This document shows positions 61,101-64,000 of a stretch of DNA of 64,000 bases, in pieces (position 1 is the stretch's first letter; every line of letters begins with the position of its first letter). The translations under genes and the position numbers were made by a program. The stretch is from Phoronis australis (taxonomy: Eukaryota; Phoronida; Phoronidae), in assembly GCA_002633005.1 (NCBI GenBank), contig NMRA01000329.1, forward strand, positions 353,894 through 417,893. Reading direction: 5' to 3'. Under the pieces are notes generated by a model that saw only the letters and a program-made list of their open reading frames with translations, did no database searches and was not told the origin of the DNA.

Positions 61101-62655
61101 TCTCCACAACTATTTCCGAAAACTTATCTTAACTCACTGAAATGAGATTCAAAGCCGAGATGGGTTAATATTTACATTGCTAGTAATTGTAACCACTCAT
61201 GAGCATAAGAAGACTGCATTTTGTTTATCTGTCAATGTTGAATTCTTAACCAAAGCGATTTGGGGCTTAAAAATATTGCCAGGCTACTATCCGGCAATTC
61301 AAGTCCTAGACAATGCCTGCCTACGCTATTTTCGAATCCGCAACTTGAGTGGTGGCCAACCCAATAAAATTTGAAGCGTTTTCTCGAGTTAATAGTTTTG
61401 ATGTTATTGTTGGTAACGCAAATAGAATCCTATCATGGAATATTGTGAGACTAATTCCATGAGAGTAAAAGCTCAGGTTCGAATTTCGTTTTTAGCCAGC
61501 AAAACAGGGCGAAATGCAGCTTTAAGAACACGACTTCTGCACGACTACTTCACGACTTCTGAACGACATCTACACGTTTACTTTCAAACTTATCGATTAA
61601 GACATCACAGCTCTATACCTGGAGGCCCTCCGAGTGATCCCTCCGATAAGGCGTTCGTCCGCTTCCCTCTTGCTGACGACGGTGTACCATCACCAGCACT
61701 AAGACTTCCGCTGAGACTCGAGGAAAAGTTAGCAGCAACTTTTCCTACTTTCTGGACCAATTTAGAGCTAGGAAGACGTCGACTACTTGACGCGCTTGTT
61801 GGAGGACCCATTGCGTTTAATTCAATCGTTTCAAGTTTCTGAAAATACGTTAACTGATATGATACCAAACTTCAGGATCATCTGCTAATTCATGACATCT
61901 TATTAATGCGTAAGAAGTTTTCTAATTTCTTAGACATACGTGTTGCAAAAAAAAGATGCAGACAGATGCAGCCGTGTAGATCACAAGTTTGGTTGCAATT
62001 AACAATAACATCTTTTTTTGAAAATGAAAAGCAAGCAATGGGATAAAGTGGCCGAAACGTCCAAGCAAGTACGTGCCGAAGGCCTACACATAGATATAGC
62101 GAGCCTGTCGTGAATTCATTTATATTAAGACATGCCATCACCGTAGCTGTTTTGTGAGCCTATAGGTATACACTGACTTTAGTATTTTCCGTAACCAACA
62201 TGATTTAGTGAACCCTTGGCGTTTGGCTGAGAGCCAACTGATGAAATGCTCTCATGTACGCCAACGATAGGTTGGGTCAGCAACAGATTGTAGACAACTC
62301 GTGTTCTTTAAAAAGCTGAGACATTTGATTGTACCTGGGGAAGAAAATCGTCTACCGTTAAATCGGCATTGGAATTGGATATCTGGCTTCCTGTCTCCTC
62401 GATTATGTCCACCTCTCCGTCCAAAAACAGGTACTGGCGAGATTTTTCGTGGAGTTGGTCTTCCTTCTTTTTCAACGCAAATGCTTTGGCATCAACGGAG
62501 TCCCTTCTCTGTTCCTCGACTGCTCGAATCTTCATTTCAAATCTAGCGTCCACCAGTGAGCTTTTGCGGGATTGTTCTAAGACTAAGCTCGTATTAGACG
62601 AGCGACGTGCAGACGTCGGAGATTGCCTTCGGAAAATGAGAACTCCGTCAGACAT
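36541..62655 (-). CDS. EF-hand plus echinoderm microtubule-associated protein-like (HELP/WD40) protein, 26 exons
   Basis: Reconstructed exons in transcript order: 62655-62335, 61838-61619, 60793-60591, 60155-60035, 58960-58755, 58357-58260, 57927-57747, 56578-56389, 56097-56077, 55946-55899, 51326-51255, 50344-50227, 49901-49752, 49359-49281, 49083-48952, 45988-45902, 45370-45227, 44987-44847, 43784-43518, 43128-42991, 42320-42250, 41533-41457, 40987-40887, 39598-39565, 37722-37589, 36663-36541. They have AG/GT borders and matching phases and sum to 3477 nt (1158 residues plus TGA). Order of domains: charged N-terminus (1-180), EF-hand region (about 190-450), Ser/Pro/Lys-rich linker (450-560), HELP motif (about 560-650) and WD40 repeats to the end. 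EMAP/EML proteins bind tubulin and microtubules through HELP plus the tandem propeller; that role is inferred. The microexon at 56097-56077, the exon at 55946-55899 and the 34-nt exon at 39598-39565 are the least certain, and a propeller exon may be missing before 37722. The start Met opens the first recognised exon; upstream non-coding exons are possible. Confidence 0.85.
37831..39311. mobile_element. 1.5-kb repeat element with short terminal inverted repeats, intronic
   Basis: It begins TGCGCCCACA (37831) and ends TGTGGGCGCA (39302-39311), exact complements. Inside is a roughly 447-bp internal tandem: AAGATCCTGCAAACGGTTT .. TGCCACTAGGAGGCGCCACA .. CATACATGCCAATTTTCACA .. CCAAATTTCATGAAAATCCG occurs twice. 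The right part carries a GGAC/GGACGCC run (39211-39270). No credible ORF is seen. A relative sits at 46534-47790. Both are in introns of the EMAP-like gene, this one between the last confident propeller exons. Confidence 0.65.
40601..40745. mobile_element. palindromic repeat CATGGGCGGCGCA, head-to-tail dimer
   Basis: The outer ends CATGGGCGGCGCA and TGCGCCGCCCATG are perfect complements. Two units each contain AGCACTGAAAAAAGTGGGGG, a GCTA(A/T)AGCCCCC core and CCCC(T)GTGG/TATGG, so it looks like a dimer. A single relative lies at 14563-14630. It is within the intron between EMAP-like exons 40987-40887 and 39598-39565. Confidence 0.65.
41126..41318. mobile_element. inverted-repeat element, CCTATTTACATTGGCAC family, copy 1
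   Basis: The left end GCCTATTTACATTGGCACAA with CGTTTCGATCTGTCATTTC pairs with the right end GACCGACTGAAACGTGGTGTC and AATGTAAATAGGC. GGTGTTACAGCG and CGGTGTAACACC form an inner pair. A shorter copy is at 51878-51997. No ORF. Confidence 0.7.
43518..49359 (-). CDS. EMAP-like gene, exons 14-19: first WD40 part
   Basis: Exon 14 (49359-49281) CISVHSNGTTIATGQ. Exon 15 (49083-48952) AHIRIWRADNLQTVHVLGMG. Exon 16 (45988-45902) RVIAVDNGDDHVMTVWNTAS. Exon 17 (45370-45227) FNPKNPDIIVTIGKEHIVWW. Exon 18 (44987-44847) LVTGDSNGTIYIWPFGGNTI. Exon 19 (43784-43518) GVLLSGGRDSAIHAWTW and DTLIIGTTMNTILHAEL. These follow EML proteins strand by strand (ATGQ, HVRIWD, DDSNDHVLSVWD, NIIVTCGKSHIYFW, TGDSSGNILVW, SGGGKD, IGTTRN), with complete exon-to-exon phase agreement. 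Confidence 0.88.
46534..47790. mobile_element. second copy of the 37.8-kb repeat family
   Basis: The left edge GAGCAACGCAAAGTGATAGG..TGCCCACCG parallels GAGCAACGCAGAGCGTTGAA..GCGCCCAC at 37800-37838. The right edge is GTGGGCGCATAAAA, as at 39303-39316. Shared interior phrases include GGCACTAGGGGGCGTCTCAG, CCAAATTTCATGAAG and GGCGCCGGACACCCAGACAG. It is diverged and lies in the intron between EMAP-like exons 49083-48952 and 45988-45902. Confidence 0.55.
49752..50344 (-). CDS. EMAP-like gene, exons 12-13: HELP motif
   Basis: Exon 12 (50344-50227) reads KVQVAEISGRTFRFWIPTEY and ends RIQLNWV. Exon 13 (49901-49752) continues YGYRGHDCRNNIHLLASGEL, IYFIGHVAVLYNRDQ and FQRHYREHTDDIK. This is the hydrophobic EMAP-like protein motif: the WVYGYRGxDCRxNLxLLxTGExVYF core is plain, and it runs straight into the first propeller strand. 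In EML proteins HELP folds into the tandem atypical propeller and supports tubulin binding. It is the most diagnostic part of the gene. Confidence 0.9.
51255..56578 (-). CDS. EMAP-like gene, exons 8-11: linker
   Basis: Exon 8 (56578-56389) encodes ESPATPATPSVIVMTSPIPP and an acidic end. A 21-nt microexon (56097-56077, ALRPKSP), a 48-nt exon (55946-55899, SPGKSGKEQVTMSSE) and exon 11 (51326-51255, KKPDEIPLLEMDSTDSDSKS) follow. All are phase 1 to phase 1 and so could be skipped without breaking the frame. EMAP proteins typically carry Ser/Thr/Pro/Lys-rich linkers before HELP. The two small exons rest on splice-site fit alone. The intron between 55899 and 51326 contains several repeats. Confidence 0.6.
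51520..51682. mobile_element. 163-bp element with perfect 26-bp terminal inverted repeats
   Basis: The ends TACCGTAATCG..GGTTAACGCCC (51520-51545) and GGGCGTTAACC..CGATTACGGTA (51657-51682) are exact complements. Between them the phrase (A/T)TTAACCGCCC(A/T) recurs four times at intervals of about 25-35 bases. This looks like a MITE with an internal subrepeat; no target-site duplication is obvious. It is intronic in the EMAP-like gene. Confidence 0.8.
51878..51997. mobile_element. inverted-repeat element, CCTATTTACATTGGCAC family, copy 2
   Basis: CCTATTTACATTGGCACGAC with GTTTCGGTCGGTCATTTCCC pairs with GAAGTGACCAACCGAAACGC and CGTGCCATCGCAAATAAGC near the right end. It is shorter inside than the copy at 41126-41318 but has the same ends. 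Confidence 0.7.
52282..52440 (+). repeat. GGCGGATCC-family dispersed repeat
   Basis: CAGGGGCGGATCCAGTATTTTG, AGAGTATTAGCCAGGATTTTG, CCGTCAGACATTCGCACC, GGGAGAATTTTAGGGCGCAT and CTAAATCCACCACTGG match 5161-5321 in order. The minus-strand ORF over it is a repeat artefact. Confidence 0.7.
53468..53503 (+). repeat. fragment of the 27.6-kb fold-back arm
   Basis: TTGATACATTCTTGTTGTTT and TATTTACCTAAATATATT match the outer end of the right arm of 27587-27808 (TTGATCCATTCTTGTTGTTTTATTTACC). The remainder of the arm is missing. Confidence 0.55.
54005..54078 (-). repeat. tRNA-like sequence, probable tRNA-derived SINE or tRNA pseudogene
   Basis: On the minus strand GGGCAGTGTTGCCTAACGG gives a 5' acceptor half and an A-box (TTGCCTAACGG). 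GCCTACTCTTCAGCAGG stands at the anticodon arm and AGTTCGAATCCTAC is a good B-box/T-loop. The 3' acceptor half (TGGACCC) pairs poorly with the 5' half, and a further CTAGATCTCGGGTCGGGTCT tail follows. I therefore favour a SINE head or tRNA pseudogene over a working tRNA. Confidence 0.55.
57318..57408. repeat. TG/CG-rich simple repeat
   Basis: Interrupted GTGTGCGTGTG, GCGCGCGCGTGTGT and GTGCGAGCGTGCGAG units form an alternating purine-pyrimidine tract in an intron of the EMAP-like gene. It is of a kind able to adopt Z-DNA. Confidence 0.6.
57747..60793 (-). CDS. EMAP-like gene, exons 3-7: EF-hand-like region
   Basis: Exon 3 (60793-60591) carries a Glu/Lys-rich start, then LLGYLMDTLEEVSRQRLRAL and ITHKDLTNALQ. 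Exon 4 (60155-60035) gives FPPRVYQLMVNTFTDSKGVN and FEKLYHVLVAA. Exon 5 (58960-58755) gives a charged helix and FDLNELRTTCQQ. Exons 6 and 7 (58357-58260, 57927-57747) give IPIYGALLSSVLRRCDDENN, then GMVSWPELMSFLEKALESW. The spacing is that of paired EF-hands. The loop DDENNGMVSWPE (Asp1, Glu3, Asn5, Gly6, Glu12) looks able to bind calcium. The DEAKMGKIQKNE loop keeps Asp1, Gly6 and Glu12 but is weaker, and the first pair is degenerate. It might therefore be a calcium-responsive module, an inference from motif only. Confidence 0.72.
61619..62655 (-). CDS. EMAP-like gene, exons 1-2: charged N-terminal region
   Basis: Exon 1 (62655-62335) encodes MSDGVLIFRRQSP, a Ser/Arg-rich stretch and a Lys/Glu/Arg-rich segment (RAVEEQRRDSVDAKAFALKK) that could form a short coiled coil. 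It ends FLPQ at a CAG/GTACAA donor. Exon 2 (61838-61619) starts KLETIELNAMGPP and continues with a Ser/Arg/Lys-rich, probably disordered segment to GGPPG. Phases 0 and 1 match the next exon. I recognise no named domain. ORFs running the other way across these exons are shadows. Confidence 0.7.
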
Positions 62656-63353
62656 TGTTGCGTTGGATGTAACAAGAACCTCCGACTTTTATGCACTGTG
62701 TTCCTATAATTTAGCTTCTAAAACTACAATCCTAGAACCAGATCGTGACATCTCTTCCTTGCGTCTTTCAATAGAGCAAATGGATTGTCGACAAGCGATT
62801 CTTGGAAAATATCAGCGTTGAGGGTTCAGTAAAGTCGTATGCTGTCTCTAAATCGTCCTCGATGGGAATGGGGTAGTGCGACTCTCGATCAGTCGTAGCA
62901 TTGATACAACCTCGCTAATCTCATGAGTGCCCACAAAATATTACAGTTGAACAAATCGGCGCCAACAGCAAAACTCAGCCCCAAAGCTGCACGCCCAACA
63001 AATATGTCTTCTAACACCAACACACCAGCATCTACAGTCGCACTGTATATTGCGGAATACACAACGGGTAGAGCAACAAATGGCTCTAACTACGCTTACG
63101 TAATAAACTTCTATAGGGAATACAATGGCGAATTTACAATAGCAACCACCGAGCGAACACTGCCTAGCTATAAACCGTATATTCAGTAACTCACAAATTC
63201 ATATTCTCTTTAGACATTACCAGTTTCGCGACTCGTGAACATGTGAACGAGGGGCGAACACAAACCTAACGCGTATTTTATAGGCAGACGCAAATGTGCT
63301 ATGTTACGACCTAAATCTACCAGAGTTATGTTGAAAGAAGATTTTTCTTAGGT
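62656..63353. other. upstream flank of the EMAP-like gene
   Basis: The promoter or a 5' non-coding exon of the minus-strand EMAP-like gene should lie here or further right. No core promoter element could be identified by eye. A plus-strand 88-codon Thr/Ser/Asn-rich ORF (62923-63189) has no family resemblance and is left unannotated. Confidence 0.35.
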
Positions 63354-63647
63354 TTAGACACGGCGATGTTCGACTGGCGTGGGTTCTTTGGCCTCGATCT
63401 TCATCAGTGATGGCTGATTGAAAGTCAGGAAATCTTGTCTTGTCCACATGGGCAAATTATGGAGGCGCTCAGTGGCGGAGACAGTTGAGCCCAGAGTGGG
63501 CACAACTTTTGTATATTCCCATAAAGTTGACCCAACAGGCATCGATCTTAATTTCCATGTAAAAGAGTAAATGGGGCCCTTGTAGAAAACTGATTCCCTT
63601 TGGCCAATTTTGTGGAGTACAGACTTCGGAATATAGTGACGAGGCAT
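63354..63647 (-). CDS. unassigned 97-residue protein
   Basis: A complete ATG-to-TAA frame; an in-frame TAA stands two codons upstream of the ATG, so this Met is the start if the frame is unspliced. The product begins MPRHYIPKSVLHKIGQRESV, is basic, and has regularly spaced Trp, Tyr and Pro (FTWKL, LWEYTKV, LPMWTRQDF, QPSLMKI), with no signal peptide or membrane segment. The Pro/Tyr/Trp spacing resembles small ciliary microtubule inner proteins, but I cannot match it to a named family. It lies about 0.7 kb upstream of, and in the same direction as, the EMAP-like gene. Confidence 0.4.
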   Translation of the reverse strand: MPRHYIPKSVLHKIGQRESVFYKGPIYSFTWKLRSMPVGSTLWEYTKVVPTLGSTVSATERLHNLPMWTRQDFLTFNQPSLMKIEAKEPTPVEHRRV

Positions 63648-64000
63648 TAATTAGGTGTCCACTCTGACCTACCGCATATACGTCTCTACCAACATCCCCG
63701 GTGTAATCCTGATTTTATAATTCTGAAGTTAACATTGATTCTTTTAAAAATTTGAGTTACAAAACTGGTGAAATCAAACCCGAAAAGGAGTGAACAAAGT
63801 CTTTCCAAAAACGTTAACAGACAAAAAAAATTACCTGCGATCATCATTTAAATATGAAGAACTAAAAACGGCTTTGTGCTAACGGCGACGTTATTAGTCT
63901 TGAGGTATCGCAGGTAGCGTGAGGAGATATGCTCTGAATTTGGATTAGGTACTAAGATTGCATAACTTAATACACATGGACATGTATGTGCACTGATAAA
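63648..64000. other. right edge of window, nothing recognised
   Basis: No exon, repeat or RNA gene is recognisable. It could be intron or 5' flank of the small ORF at 63354-63647. Confidence 0.4.

Noticed and set aside
61435-61842. 135-codon plus-strand ORF
   Set aside because: It is mostly antisense to EMAP-like exon 61838-61619 and lacks independent support.
62369-62821. 150-codon plus-strand ORF
   Set aside because: It is the antisense shadow of EMAP-like exon 62655-62335.
62923-63189. 88-codon plus-strand Thr/Ser/Asn-rich ORF
   Set aside because: Low-complexity composition and no recognisable family; likely chance in the EMAP-like 5' flank.
1-64000. Prokaryotic features: operons, ribosome-binding sites, CRISPR arrays
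   Set aside because: The window has spliced metazoan genes, and no regularly spaced identical short repeats with unique spacers were seen.

Overview
The window is animal nuclear DNA: AT-rich, gene-poor, with short exons bounded by GT/AG splice sites, introns of up to several kb, and many dispersed and palindromic repeats. The gene set (dihydrofolate reductase, a TMEM45-type membrane protein, a DUF229 sulfatase-fold protein, an echinoderm microtubule-associated protein-like protein) suggests a marine invertebrate, plausibly a deuterostome such as a hemichordate. The species is not fixed by the sequence. It is draft assembly: there is a run of ten N at 8943-8952 and single N calls near 15337, 17115 and 23663.

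Layout. (1) 3.06-9.2 kb, plus strand: six exons of a divergent dihydrofolate reductase, lacking only its extreme N-terminus. (2) 9.3-17.4 kb: no gene recognised; tandem and inverted repeats and a degenerate TACCATTC array. (3) 17.48-18.34 kb, plus strand: an intact single-exon TMEM45/DUF716 membrane protein. (4) 18.4-33.6 kb: no intact gene; a broken THAP zinc-finger fragment near 25.5 kb and a cluster of long palindromes at 27.6-31.7 kb. (5) 33.67-35.59 kb, plus strand: the large exon of a DUF229 type II membrane protein. (6) 36.5-62.7 kb, minus strand: a 26-exon gene reconstructed here exon by exon with consistent splice phases. Its product has an N-terminal EF-hand region, a Ser/Pro/Lys-rich linker, a HELP domain and a WD40 propeller of the EMAP/EML family. 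(7) 63.35-63.65 kb, minus strand: a small unassigned ORF.

The genes do not form an operon or evident pathway. The DUF229 and EMAP-like genes converge, with stop codons about 0.95 kb apart. The most interesting points are the EF-hand plus EMAP architecture, an apparent hole in the last part of its propeller next to a 1.5 kb repeat element, the sequence-divergent DHFR, and several families of palindromic, probably non-autonomous mobile elements with two or more copies in the window. All exon boundaries come from reading splice sites and homology by eye; no alignment or transcript data were available.
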